Assembly (NCBI GenBank): GCA_959604355.1
Contig: CAUHAO010000010.1
Location: forward strand, 1-61,573
Direction: 5' to 3'
DNA length: 61,573 nucleotides
From: an uncultured Eubacteriales bacterium
Lineage (GTDB): Bacteria > Bacillota > Clostridia > Oscillospirales > UBA644
Below, piece after piece: positions 24,451 to 32,968 of the stretch (within the stretch, counting starts at the first letter, position 1; each line of letters opens with the position of its first letter). The notes below the pieces were generated by a model that was not told the origin of the DNA, made no database searches, and worked only from the letters and a program-made list of their open reading frames with translations. Both the position numbers and the translations under genes were made by a program.

Positions 24451-24681
24451 ATGTTCAACAAAAAAATCGAGCAGGACTGCCGTTGGTGCAGGTTCGGATA
24501 TGTGACGGTTGACAGAGATACATGCATGTGTGATAAGTACGGTGTGATCGCAATACCCCCAAAATGCCGGAAGTTCAGGTACGATCCGCTTAAAAGGATA
24601 CCGGAGCAGAGTGCGGAAATAAATACGGAATACACCGAAGAAGATTTTGCCATTGATTTGAAATCATCGGCAATTGAATAA
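24451..24681 (+). CDS. small Cys-rich protein, probably metal-binding, unknown
   Basis: 76 residues. Five cysteines (10, 13, 25, 27, 39) in the pattern C-x2-C ... C-x-C ... C, followed by KFRYDPLKRIPEQ and an acidic tail. The CRKFRYDPLKR block recurs in small conserved clostridial proteins known to me only as hypothetical. The cysteines suggest one zinc or iron-sulfur site. ATG 24451 was chosen because AAAGGA lies 11 nt before it; ATG 24439 overlaps that site. It sits 15 bp upstream of pgi under a common promoter, which may be chance or may link it to glycolysis. Confidence 0.65.
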   Translation: MFNKKIEQDCRWCRFGYVTVDRDTCMCDKYGVIAIPPKCRKFRYDPLKRIPEQSAEINTEYTEEDFAIDLKSSAIE

Positions 24682-24696
24682 AGGAGAATATTACCT

Positions 24697-26040
24697 GTGA
24701 AAAGCAAGCTTACTTACAACACAAAATATCTCAGACAGTTTGTCTCTGATGAAGAATTTGCGGCAATGAAGCCCTTTGTTTCGGCAGCTCACGACCTGAT
24801 CGAAAACAAAAGCGGTGCCGGAAACGATTTTCTCGGTTGGGTGGATCTGCCTGAGAACTATGACAAGGAAGAATTCGCACGCATACAGAAGGCTGCGAAA
24901 AAAATATGCAGCGACAGCCAGGCGCTCATCGTCATCGGCATCGGTGGCTCCTATCTCGGCGCCCGCGCAGTTATAGAGCTGGCTAAATCCCCTCTCTACA
25001 ACTCCTTAAAAAAAGACACCCCTGATATTTATTTTATCGGCAACAGCATAAGCTCCACTCATCTTTCGGAAGTTCTCGCTCTCTGCGAAGGCAAGGACAT
25101 TTCGGTAAATGTAATCTCCAAATCCGGAACGACAACAGAGCCGGCTATTGCCTTCCGCATCATGAAAGATTATCTTGAAAAGAAATACGGCGTTGAAGGC
25201 GCACGAGAGCGTATATATGCTACCACCGACAAGGCCAAGGGAACACTCAAGAGCCTCGCGGACAAAGAGGGTTATGAATCCTTTGTGATTCCAGATGATA
25301 TCGGCGGACGCTACTCCGTGCTCACCCCCGTCGGACTTCTCCCTATAGCAGTTGCCGGTATTGACATCTGCGAACTCATGAACGGTGCGGCAGAAGCAAG
25401 AAAAGAATTCAGCGAACGTGACATTGACAAAAACCAGTGCTACAAGTATGCGGCACTCAGAAATATTATGTATAACAAAGGCAAGACTACTGAGATCACC
25501 GTCGGATATGAGCCTGCCCTCTGGTGCTTCGGAGAGTGGGTCAAGCAACTATTCGGCGAAAGCGAAGGCAAAGACAACAGGGGTCTCTTCCCTGCCTCAA
25601 TGATATTCTCCACAGACCTTCACTCTCTGGGTCAGTATGTTCAGCAGGGCCTCAGAAACATGTACGAAAATGTTATCTGGATCAAAAAACCCAAGTATGA
25701 TGTCGTAGTAAAAGAAGATCCTCAGAACCTCGACGGACTCAACTTCCTTGCCGGAAAAGAAATGCAGCAAATCAACGAGAACGCATTCAAGGGAACGGTT
25801 CTTGCTCATGCTGACGGCGGCGTTCCCACAAGCGTTGTAGAGCTCGATGACACTTCCGCTCATGCAATCGGATACATGATTTACTTCTATGAAAAAGCAT
25901 GTGCGGTCTCGGGATATCTGCTCGGGGTAAACCCGTTCAACCAGCCCGGCGTTGAAGCTTACAAAAAGAATATGTTTGCTCTTCTCGGCAAACCCGGATA
26001 TGAAGCCATGAAAGCCGAACTCGAAAGCAAACTCCAGTAA
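24697..26040 (+). CDS. pgi: glucose-6-phosphate isomerase
   Basis: 447 residues, the compact Firmicute form. The family blocks are present: VIGIGGSYLGARAVIE, the SIS-domain phosphate-binding ISKSGTTTEPAIAFR, and DIGGRYSVLTPVGLLP. It interconverts glucose-6-phosphate and fructose-6-phosphate. The start is GTG 24697 after AAGGAG. It is the second gene of a two-gene unit and is followed by a terminator with a GAAA tetraloop. Confidence 0.96.
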   Translation: MKSKLTYNTKYLRQFVSDEEFAAMKPFVSAAHDLIENKSGAGNDFLGWVDLPENYDKEEFARIQKAAKKICSDSQALIVIGIGGSYLGARAVIELAKSPLYNSLKKDTPDIYFIGNSISSTHLSEVLALCEGKDISVNVISKSGTTTEPAIAFRIMKDYLEKKYGVEGARERIYATTDKAKGTLKSLADKEGYESFVIPDDIGGRYSVLTPVGLLPIAVAGIDICELMNGAAEARKEFSERDIDKNQCYKYAALRNIMYNKGKTTEITVGYEPALWCFGEWVKQLFGESEGKDNRGLFPASMIFSTDLHSLGQYVQQGLRNMYENVIWIKKPKYDVVVKEDPQNLDGLNFLAGKEMQQINENAFKGTVLAHADGGVPTSVVELDDTSAHAIGYMIYFYEKACAVSGYLLGVNPFNQPGVEAYKKNMFALLGKPGYEAMKAELESKLQ

Positions 26041-26047
26041 AATATAC

Positions 26048-26071
26048 AGCGGAGCTGGAAACAGCTCCGCT
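26048..26071 (+). terminator. terminator of pgi
   Basis: A 10-bp stem (AGCGGAGCTG / CAGCTCCGCT) closed by a GAAA tetraloop and followed by TATTTTTG. Confidence 0.85.
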
Positions 26072-26099
26072 TATTTTTGATCAAAAAAAGTTTGTGCAA

Positions 26100-26119
26100 A
26101 ATTGACAAATTTGTCAATT
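26100..26119. promoter_or_regulatory. 20-bp perfect palindrome, likely operator
   Basis: AATTGACAAATTTGTCAATT is self-complementary over all 20 bases and ends 5 bp before the -35 box of the P-loop gene. It lacks the loop and T run of a terminator. A dimeric repressor or activator site is the simplest reading; I do not recognise the regulator. Confidence 0.5.
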
Positions 26120-26124
26120 ACCTA

Positions 26125-26153
26125 TTGCAATCATAAAGATTCTGTGCTATAAT
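26125..26153 (+). promoter_or_regulatory. sigma-A promoter of the P-loop gene
   Basis: TTGCAA, a 17-nt spacer and TATAAT, 33 bp before ATG 26187. Confidence 0.7.
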
Positions 26154-26186
26154 ATAACTACCAATACAAAGAAAGGTGTGGCACTT

Positions 26187-26588
26187 ATGATTAAATTGAT
26201 TATGGGCCTTAAGGGCACCGGAAAAACAAAAACATTGATCCAGATGGTTAACAACGTCGTTGAAAAAGAGCACGGAAACGTTGTATGTATTGAAAAAGGA
26301 TTCAAGCTCCGCTATGATATTGGCTACAATTGCCGTCTTATCAGTGCAGATGAATTTAAAATAGACTCCTATGATAAATGTTACGGATTCATATGCGGTC
26401 TCAGAGCCGGGAACTATGATATAACTGACATCTTTATAGACTCCATCATGAAATTCTGCGGAGAAGATCAGCACCAACTCGCGAATTTTCTCAAAATGAT
26501 AGAACCCTTGTCGGAACACGTAAACTTCCTTATCACGGCAAGTTACGATGTAAACAACGCAATTGACGAGCTCAAAAAGTATTTCTGA
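26187..26588 (+). CDS. small P-loop protein of a conserved clostridial family, unknown
   Basis: 133 residues. Walker A GLKGTGKTKT lies near the N-terminus (7-16) and a plausible Walker B aspartate is in DIFIDSIM (about 85-92). The rest is alpha/beta with no other domain, so it is a minimal NTPase fold. Relatives in Clostridia are often mislabelled as twitching motility protein PilT; no pilus genes are near. ATG 26187 was chosen since AAAGGTG precedes it; GTG 26178 lies close to that site. It is monocistronic, with its own promoter, an upstream 20-bp palindrome and a strong terminator, so it seems individually regulated. Confidence 0.7.
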   Translation: MIKLIMGLKGTGKTKTLIQMVNNVVEKEHGNVVCIEKGFKLRYDIGYNCRLISADEFKIDSYDKCYGFICGLRAGNYDITDIFIDSIMKFCGEDQHQLANFLKMIEPLSEHVNFLITASYDVNNAIDELKKYF

Positions 26589-26600
26589 CAGAATAAAAAA

Positions 26601-26633
26601 ACATATCCGGTGATTTTTGGTCACCGGATATGT
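26601..26633. terminator. bidirectional terminator, P-loop gene / ackA
   Basis: A perfect 13-bp stem (ACATATCCGGTGA / TCACCGGATATGT) extended by A and T runs on either side. It serves both convergent genes. Confidence 0.9.
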
Positions 26634-26645
26634 TTTTTATTAAAA

Positions 26646-27863
26646 TCACTTATTCAGAGCGTTAACTATATCAACGGTATCGCGCGCTATCATAAGTTCC
26701 TCGTTCGTCGGGATAACGAGCATCTTGACTTTTGCATCGGAAGCGGAGATGTCGTATTCTTCGGAAGTATGAGTCGCCTTCTTATTGAGCGTTTCGTCTA
26801 TCTTGACACCGAGGAATCCAAGCTGATCGGCAACGCGTGAACGATAATGCGGGTTGTTCTCGCCTATACCGCCGGCAAAGACGATAGCGTCAACGCCGCC
26901 CATGGCAGCCGCATATCCGCCGATATATTTCAGGAGTTGATGCACAAGCATGGACTCAATAAGCTGATAACGCTTGTTTCCCGCTCTTGCGCCTTCTTCA
27001 ATATCACGGTTGTCGCTGGTGGTCTGAGAGACGCCGAGCATACCGGACTTTTTGTTCATTATATAGTCTACCTGATCGGGGGTCAGGTTTTCCTTCTTCA
27101 TGATCAGGGGGATTATTGCGGGATCGATGGATCCGCAACGTGTACCCATTATTATACCTTCAAGAGGCGTGAGACCCATAGATGTATCATAGCATTTGCC
27201 GTTCTTTACTGCGCAAATCGAAGAGCCGTTGCCGAGATGGCAGGTAACTATCTTCAGTTCTTCGGGCTTTTTGCCGAGCATTTCTGCGGCACGAAGGCTG
27301 ATATATCTGTGGCTCGTTCCGTGGAAGCCGTAACGACGGATATGATATTTCTCATAATACTCATACGGCAGCGGATAGAGGTATGCATAGTCAGGCATAG
27401 TCTGATGGAATCCTGTGTCAAATACTGCAACCTGAGGAACGTTTTTGCCCATTATCTGTTCGCAGGCACGGATACCGGTGAGATTATGAGGATTGTGAAG
27501 AGGCCCGAGTTCGCAGCACTCCTCAATAGCCGCTATAACAGTCTCGTCGACAAGAACGGAACCCGAGAATTTCTCACCGCCGTGAAGGACTCTGTGGCCT
27601 ACCGCGGAGATTTCAGACATGGATTTGATAACGCCGTATTTTTCGCTGACGAGAGTGTCAACGATAAGCTTTATCGCCTCGCCGTGATCCTTCATCTGTA
27701 TGTCGATCTTGTAATCTTCTCTACCGGGCACCTTATGCTTGAAGTTGCCGCCTGCAATACCTATCCGGTCGCAAAGTCCTTTTGCGAGAACCGATTCGTC
27801 CGCGGTATCTATAAGCTGATACTTAACGGATGAGCTGCCGGCATTGATAACCAATACTTTCAT
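26646..27863 (-). CDS. ackA: acetate kinase
   Basis: 405 residues, full length. It opens with VLVINAGSSSVKYQLID, has the ASKHA-fold blocks RRYGFHGTSHRYIS and HLGNGSSICAVKNGK, and the late VFAGGIGENNPHYR. It makes ATP and acetate from acetyl phosphate, the main energy-yielding step of acetate fermentation. No pta gene is adjacent. A sigma-A promoter lies about 40 bp upstream, and it is transcribed alone. Confidence 0.97.
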   Translation of the reverse strand: MKVLVINAGSSSVKYQLIDTADESVLAKGLCDRIGIAGGNFKHKVPGREDYKIDIQMKDHGEAIKLIVDTLVSEKYGVIKSMSEISAVGHRVLHGGEKFSGSVLVDETVIAAIEECCELGPLHNPHNLTGIRACEQIMGKNVPQVAVFDTGFHQTMPDYAYLYPLPYEYYEKYHIRRYGFHGTSHRYISLRAAEMLGKKPEELKIVTCHLGNGSSICAVKNGKCYDTSMGLTPLEGIIMGTRCGSIDPAIIPLIMKKENLTPDQVDYIMNKKSGMLGVSQTTSDNRDIEEGARAGNKRYQLIESMLVHQLLKYIGGYAAAMGGVDAIVFAGGIGENNPHYRSRVADQLGFLGVKIDETLNKKATHTSEEYDISASDAKVKMLVIPTNEELMIARDTVDIVNALNK

Positions 27864-27903
27864 TATTTATTCTTCCTTCTGTAAGTTTTTTCAGATATAT
27901 AAG

Positions 27904-27932
27904 ATTATACAGTAATCCGATGATGTTTTCAA
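27904..27932 (-). promoter_or_regulatory. sigma-A promoter of ackA
   Basis: TTGAAA, a 17-nt spacer and TATAAT on the minus strand. Confidence 0.7.
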
Positions 27933-27987
27933 GGTTAAATCACCATATTTAAGAAAAATTTTGAAATTTCATCACAACCATAAAATT

Positions 27988-28015
27988 AGGGGCGAACAGA
28001 GAACTGTTCACCCCT
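27988..28015 (-). terminator. terminator of the foldase gene
   Basis: A 12-bp stem with one G-U pair (AGGGGTGAACAG / CTGTTCGCCCCT on the minus strand), loop TTCT, then AATTTTAT. Confidence 0.75.
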
Positions 28016-28031
28016 CGAAATTTTCAATAGA

Positions 28032-29585
28032 TTAGCCCCTTATAGCTTTTGCAATAATATCTTCGTGCTCAACAACGGTATTTGCAGCTTCACCGTCATC
28101 AACGATTTTTGTCCACGCGTCTTTTTTGAGATTATTTGTGGCGGTGTAAGACCAATAAGGTTCATCTTCACCGACAAAATATATAATATGATAGCCCGCG
28201 GTGGTCTTAATTATCTCGCAGTCGCCGGGTTTTCTGTTTTCGTCAAAGCACCAATCATTGAATTCAGAAAGCATCATGCCTTTATAGATATTTTCATAGA
28301 TACCGCCTGTAGTATTTGAACCGGGATCTTCGCTGAACTCATTTGCAAGAGCCGCAAACGAGTCCTCTGTCTTTTCACCGGCATTGAATTTCGCAAGTAT
28401 CTCTTCTGCCTTTGCAAGCTTTTCGGCATCGCTGTCTGCCTGTGCCTTTTCGGTTGCTTCAGTATCAACTTTCGTAGGCTCTTCGGTAGTATAGATTTTA
28501 TCGACAGTCGTTGTCTTGACAAGAATATGTCTTACAGTTACCATTTTGTAAGTATCAAGAGATCTGTCAAGGAAAAGGACAACTGCGTACCCCTTGCCGG
28601 AGATGTCTATTACGGTAATATCATTTGCATTTCTGGCATCATCAAACAGCCAATCCGCAACTCCCGTATTCGCAGCGCTCATTGCCCCTGCATATGTAGA
28701 ACCTTCGTTGAGGGTAGCAGATTTATCGTAGTTTTCCTTATCTTTGGAAGAGATGAGGTTGTCATAAACATAATCGGCAAAAGACTGGCTGTCCGTTACA
28801 GCAGCAGCCATAGCATCAGCCCGAGCTTTCGCATCATCCTTGGAAGTACTGTTTTCCTCGGAAGTTGTATATGTAATGAGATAATATCTGTAATCGACAT
28901 TATCGAAAGACTTTTTGTTTTCTTCGTAATACTTCTGGATTTCTTCATCCGAGTATACAAAAGAATCAAGTTTATCTTTGTAATACTTGGAAATGAGAGT
29001 ATTCTCTTCTGTATACTTCAGGAAATTCTTTTCAGAAGTCTTAAACGCGGTGGTTGTATACTTATTAAGGCTTGAATATCCGGCCTTCTTGACAGACTCG
29101 CGGAGTTCCTTGATACTATCTTCCATTTCGGCCTTATCTTCATCGGAGAGGACAAATCCTTCAGCCGCAGCGGCGTCCATGATCGCATATTTCTCTTTAA
29201 GAGAATCAAGCGTCTGCTCGCAGAAATATTCAGCCCAGGTCTTATCCTTGTCTATACTGCATGTCTGATTCGACAAGGATTTTGAGAAATCAATGTTGTA
29301 CAAGCCGTAACTAATATATAGATAGTTATCATTGTAAAAATCGTTTATATTGGACCAATAATAATATCTGTACTCAACAGGAGAAACCTGATGTTCGCCT
29401 ATCTCGACCGATACAAGCGAATCAAGATGAGAATCGGACTTCTGCCAGACAGCATAGGAAATGGCACAAACGAGGGCTATAGCACAAACAATAGCCGTAA
29501 TGATGATACCGACGTTCTTTTCTTTCTTTACTGTTTTTACCGCAACATTTTTGTTTGCGGTACGATTTCTGTTGCCCTTACCCAA
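28032..29585 (-). CDS. membrane-anchored parvulin-type peptidyl-prolyl isomerase
   Basis: 517 residues. A basic cytoplasmic N-terminus and one membrane helix (about 25-47) are followed by a SurA/PrsA-like helical region and a parvulin (PpiC) domain starting at VRHILVKTTT (about 352) and ending in TAGYHIIYFVGED. The isomerase core is interrupted by a Thr/Glu/Lys-rich insert. PrsA-type foldases help secreted proteins fold outside the membrane. Unlike classic PrsA there is no lipobox cysteine, so it is anchored by the helix. The start is TTG 29585, four bases after GAGGTTGAT; GTG 29600 overlaps that site. It is monocistronic with its own promoter and terminator. Confidence 0.82.
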   Translation of the reverse strand: MGKGNRNRTANKNVAVKTVKKEKNVGIIITAIVCAIALVCAISYAVWQKSDSHLDSLVSVEIGEHQVSPVEYRYYYWSNINDFYNDNYLYISYGLYNIDFSKSLSNQTCSIDKDKTWAEYFCEQTLDSLKEKYAIMDAAAAEGFVLSDEDKAEMEDSIKELRESVKKAGYSSLNKYTTTAFKTSEKNFLKYTEENTLISKYYKDKLDSFVYSDEEIQKYYEENKKSFDNVDYRYYLITYTTSEENSTSKDDAKARADAMAAAVTDSQSFADYVYDNLISSKDKENYDKSATLNEGSTYAGAMSAANTGVADWLFDDARNANDITVIDISGKGYAVVLFLDRSLDTYKMVTVRHILVKTTTVDKIYTTEEPTKVDTEATEKAQADSDAEKLAKAEEILAKFNAGEKTEDSFAALANEFSEDPGSNTTGGIYENIYKGMMLSEFNDWCFDENRKPGDCEIIKTTAGYHIIYFVGEDEPYWSYTATNNLKKDAWTKIVDDGEAANTVVEHEDIIAKAIRG

Positions 29586-29673
29586 AATTATCAACCTCAC
29601 ATAGATGATGTTTTTCCGTGCCGTAAAACATTCATAGACACGTATCGGTGATAAAGATCACTCCGACTGTATT

Positions 29674-29702
29674 ATTTTACACTATTTCTTATGATTTGTC
29701 AA
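29674..29702 (-). promoter_or_regulatory. sigma-A promoter of the foldase gene
   Basis: TTGACA, a 17-nt spacer and TAAAAT on the minus strand, about 90 bp before the TTG start. Confidence 0.7.
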
Positions 29703-29764
29703 GGGGGAAAACAATTTTTATACTAAATTTACTATAATTTATTGTAATTGTGACATATAGGGCC

Positions 29765-30559
29765 TCAAACGGTTATCGACACTTCCCCGCTTGAAAGAAC
29801 TTTCCTGCTTTTATCGGGCATTTCGACCTCAAGATGAAAATCCTCAGTCAGACGTTTCACAAACACAGTCTTCCAGTCGCCGTCAATAAGAGCCTTTACT
29901 TCCTTGCCGATAACAAAACAACGCCTGCGGTAAGAATCAAAATATGAAGACGGATAAACCACCGTATAAAATGCAGAAAACCTGTTAAGGATCTCTGCCG
30001 CAAGTTGAAGTTTTATATCTGACGAATCATCAAAAACGTCGAAAACACTTCCCGCGACTTCCGATATGTCTGTCGGAAACCCGTCTCGAGGTGCAAAAAC
30101 ATTGACCCCGATTCCCAGAACCGCATAGTCCAAATTGCCGGTTGCCGCATTGTATGAAGCCTCCGTCAGTATTCCGGAGACCTTTTTCCCACCGATATAA
30201 ATATCGTTTACCCATTTTATTCCCGTTTTTTTCCCCGACAGCTTTTCTATCGCCTCAGCCACAGCGACAGCCGCCGCGGTAGTTATATAAACGGTTTTAT
30301 CCATGGAAATCTCCGGGCGAAGGATAACGCTCATATAAAGCCCTGTTTGCTGCGGTGAATAAAACTTATGATCCGAACGTCCTCTTCCCGAAGTCTGGGA
30401 GTCCGCTATATAAACAGAGTATTCGGCTTGTCCGGCCTTAGCCTCCGCCTTCGCGATATCGTTTGTACTTCCGACAGCCCCGAAGACTTTGATATTTTTC
30501 CATACACGGTCAAGTAACGGCATGATTTTTTCTTCGGAAATGATCTCACGGCTCTCCAT
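29765..30559 (-). CDS. birA: biotin--[acetyl-CoA-carboxylase] ligase, no DNA-binding domain
   Basis: 264 residues. The biotin-adenylate motif SGRGRSDHKFYSP (57-69) and KWVNDIYIGGKKVSGILTEA are clear, and a C-terminal SH3-like domain (VKRLTEDFHLEVEMPDK) follows. There is no room for the N-terminal winged-helix domain of bifunctional BirA, so it attaches biotin but should not itself repress biotin genes. ATG 30559 was chosen because GGAG lies six bases upstream; the frame extends 20 codons further through the lysC terminator. It is third in the hom-lysC-birA order, after a hairpin. Confidence 0.9.
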   Translation of the reverse strand: MESREIISEEKIMPLLDRVWKNIKVFGAVGSTNDIAKAEAKAGQAEYSVYIADSQTSGRGRSDHKFYSPQQTGLYMSVILRPEISMDKTVYITTAAAVAVAEAIEKLSGKKTGIKWVNDIYIGGKKVSGILTEASYNAATGNLDYAVLGIGVNVFAPRDGFPTDISEVAGSVFDVFDDSSDIKLQLAAEILNRFSAFYTVVYPSSYFDSYRRRCFVIGKEVKALIDGDWKTVFVKRLTEDFHLEVEMPDKSRKVLSSGEVSITV

Positions 30560-30586
30560 ACATTTCTCCATCATTAATGTAAATAT

Positions 30587-30613
30587 GCCGTCCGTACATA
30601 GAATACGGACGGC
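30587..30613 (-). terminator. hairpin between lysC and birA
   Basis: A perfect 10-bp stem (GCCGTCCGTA / TACGGACGGC) with a 7-nt loop. The following minus-strand sequence is ATATTTACATT, a poor T run, so it may only weaken read-through or protect the lysC message end. Confidence 0.55.
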
Positions 30614-30624
30614 AGTCAAATAAT

Positions 30625-31830
30625 CTATTTTGTAGGCATGAAAGCGTCGTGTATCGCTTCAACCGCCGAATCGGCGTCTTTTCTGTCAACAAGTACGCTG
30701 ATTTTGATCTCTGAGGTGCTTATCATCTGGATATTTATGCCCGCGCTGTAAAGAGCCTCGAACATCTTCGCCGCTACACCTGCGTTGGTCTGCATACCTG
30801 CACCGACAATGGAAACCTTGGAAACATTGTCATCGTGAAGAATATTATTGTTGGGATATGCCTTCTGAAGAATGTCTATGGTCTGGTCAATGTTTTCCTG
30901 AGAAACCGTAAAAGATATATCCTTTGTTCCGTCTCTGCCTATGGACTGAAGGATTATATCAACATTTATTCTTTTTTGTGCAAGCAGAGAGAAAAGGTTG
31001 AACGCCACACCGGGGACGTCGCTTAATCCCATAAGAGAAACTCTTGATACATTGTTGTCTTTTGCAACACCTGTTATTAACATCTTTTCCACGATTGAAC
31101 TTTCCTCCTTGACTTTTGTACCTTCAACCCTGTCAAAACTGGAACAGACCTCCAGATTGACATGATACTTTTTTGCGAGTTCGACAGAACGATTACACAG
31201 GACCTGCGCGCCGAGAGTCGCAAGTTCGAGCATTTCGTCGTATGTTATTTCTTCCAATTTTCTTGCGTTTTTCACCTTGCGTGGATCCGCAGTATATACG
31301 CCGTCAACATCTGTATATATCTGACACAGATCGGCTTTCAGCGTCGCCGCTATCGCAACGGCCGTGGTGTCCGAACCTCCGCGTCCCAAAGTAGTGATAT
31401 CGTCGAACTTATTTACCCCCTGGAAGCCCGTCACAATTATTATTTTACGCTGATCGAGCTCTCTGCGCAGACGCTCTTCTGATATTGTTTTGATTTTCGC
31501 ATTGGAATAGTTGCTGTCGGAAACAATACCAATCTGCCATGCCGTCAGTGATATGACAGGAAGTCCCATTCCGTCTATTGTCATCGCAAGAAGAGCGCTG
31601 GATATCTGCTCACCTGTCGTAAGCAGCATATCCATTTCACGTCTTGACGGTGAAGGATTAACCTCATGAGCCTTTTCTATAAGGTCGTCTGTCGTGTCTC
31701 CCTGAGCAGAAACGACAACGACGACATCATTCCCATTTTTATATGTGTCCGCTACTATAGCCGCGACATTACGCAATTTCGCGGCGTCGGCGACGGACGA
31801 ACCGCCGAACTTCTGTACAATAAGAGCCAA
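30625..31830 (-). CDS. lysC: aspartate kinase
   Basis: 401 residues. The kinase domain opens VQKFGGSSVAD and includes TGFQGVNKFDDITTLGRGGSDTTAV; two C-terminal ACT domains follow (from about 265). It phosphorylates aspartate, the first step to lysine, threonine and methionine; the ACT pair gives feedback control by an end product. The start is TTG 31830, six bases after GGGGAG. It lies 11 bp after hom, so the two are co-expressed. Confidence 0.95.
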   Translation of the reverse strand: MALIVQKFGGSSVADAAKLRNVAAIVADTYKNGNDVVVVVSAQGDTTDDLIEKAHEVNPSPSRREMDMLLTTGEQISSALLAMTIDGMGLPVISLTAWQIGIVSDSNYSNAKIKTISEERLRRELDQRKIIIVTGFQGVNKFDDITTLGRGGSDTTAVAIAATLKADLCQIYTDVDGVYTADPRKVKNARKLEEITYDEMLELATLGAQVLCNRSVELAKKYHVNLEVCSSFDRVEGTKVKEESSIVEKMLITGVAKDNNVSRVSLMGLSDVPGVAFNLFSLLAQKRINVDIILQSIGRDGTKDISFTVSQENIDQTIDILQKAYPNNNILHDDNVSKVSIVGAGMQTNAGVAAKMFEALYSAGINIQMISTSEIKISVLVDRKDADSAVEAIHDAFMPTK

Positions 31831-31841
31831 TATAATCTCCC

Positions 31842-32906
31842 CTATCTCATAATAACGATATCTTTATCTTTGTCTAAATAATCAAGTGTAAGTTTATCAA
31901 AACTGCGCACGAACTCGGAATTATCACTATCGGGCCATATTATTCTGTTTTTCTCGGAGTTTGTGACACAGTCCATAATGTCGGAGCAAACCGCACTTGC
32001 TGTCGGGAGCTTACCCGCGCCTCTGCCGTAAAACATACATTCACCAACAGCATCTCCGGTAACGGATATACCGTTGAAAACATCCTCAATGTTTGCCAAA
32101 GGATGAGACTTGGGAACGGCACATGGGCTTACGAATATCTCAACAGTTCCGTCATTCTTCTTCTCGGCGCTGCCGATGAGCTTGATCACACACCCGTTCT
32201 CTTCCGCCTTTTTCACATCGTCAAGCGTTATATTCTGTATACCTACGGTCTTAACGCTTTCAGGATAAACATGTTTTCCGAAAGCCAACGACGCCAATAT
32301 CGAAATTTTTCTGCAGGTATCATGGCCCTCAATATCCGCAGCGGGGTTCTGTTCCGCATATCCGAGCCGCTGTGCCTGTTTAAGAGCGACATCGAACGGA
32401 AGATTTTCTCTGACCATCTTTGTCAGGATGTAATTCGTCGTTCCGTTAAGTATTCCGACAATCTTTCTAATTTCATTCGCCGCAAGGCAGTTATATATCG
32501 GACTTATTACCGGTATACCGCCGCCGACAGAAGCCTCAAAAAGGTAACATACGTTCTTTTCCGCCGCAATGCGCATCAATTCAGGCGCCTTCGCGGCAAC
32601 AAGTTCTTTATTGGATGTAACGACGTGTTTTCCCGCCGAAAGAGCCCTCTTTGTAAACTCGTAAGCGATTTTCGCACCGCCGATAGTCTCAACGACTATA
32701 TCGAGATTCGGATCATTTTCAATAATACCGAAATCCTTTATAAGTCTGTCCGAATGCGGATCACCGGGAAAGTCTCTAATATCCAATATATACTTACAGC
32801 GGATATCCTGTCCCGTTTTTTTTGAAAAAAGAGCGCTGTTTTTTTCAAGAAGCTCCACGACCCCGGATCCTACGACGCCGTAGCCCATTACAGCAACATT
32901 TATCAT
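31842..32906 (-). CDS. hom: homoserine dehydrogenase, short form without ACT domain
   Basis: 354 residues. The nucleotide-binding start is VAVMGYGVVGSGVVELL, and the catalytic block includes SNKELVAAKAPELM, EASVGGGIPVI and GILNGTTNYILTKM. It reduces aspartate semialdehyde to homoserine. Typical Firmicute Hom is about 430 residues with a C-terminal ACT domain that senses threonine; here the protein stops after the catalytic domain, so threonine inhibition may be absent or act elsewhere. ATG 32906 follows GGGGAGCACGG. It is first in the hom-lysC-birA operon. Confidence 0.93.
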   Translation of the reverse strand: MINVAVMGYGVVGSGVVELLEKNSALFSKKTGQDIRCKYILDIRDFPGDPHSDRLIKDFGIIENDPNLDIVVETIGGAKIAYEFTKRALSAGKHVVTSNKELVAAKAPELMRIAAEKNVCYLFEASVGGGIPVISPIYNCLAANEIRKIVGILNGTTNYILTKMVRENLPFDVALKQAQRLGYAEQNPAADIEGHDTCRKISILASLAFGKHVYPESVKTVGIQNITLDDVKKAEENGCVIKLIGSAEKKNDGTVEIFVSPCAVPKSHPLANIEDVFNGISVTGDAVGECMFYGRGAGKLPTASAVCSDIMDCVTNSEKNRIIWPDSDNSEFVRSFDKLTLDYLDKDKDIVIMR

Positions 32907-32939
32907 TTCCGTGCTCCCCTACATCTCTAAATATTTTTT

Positions 32940-32968
32940 ATTATATCACAAATGTTCACTTTAGGCAA
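32940..32968 (-). promoter_or_regulatory. sigma-A promoter of hom-lysC
   Basis: TTGCCT, a 17-nt spacer and TATAAT on the minus strand. The leader is about 30 nt, too short for a lysine riboswitch or T-box. Confidence 0.65.

Noticed and set aside
26187..26588. Pilus motor protein PilT
   Set aside because: Only the Walker A motif is shared; at 133 residues it lacks the secretion-ATPase domains, and no pilus genes are near.
26847..27833. 328-codon open frame opposite ackA
   Set aside because: The reverse strand codes a complete acetate kinase; this frame has no family features.
32907..32940. Lysine riboswitch or T-box before hom-lysC
   Set aside because: The promoter leaves a leader of about 30 nt, far too short.
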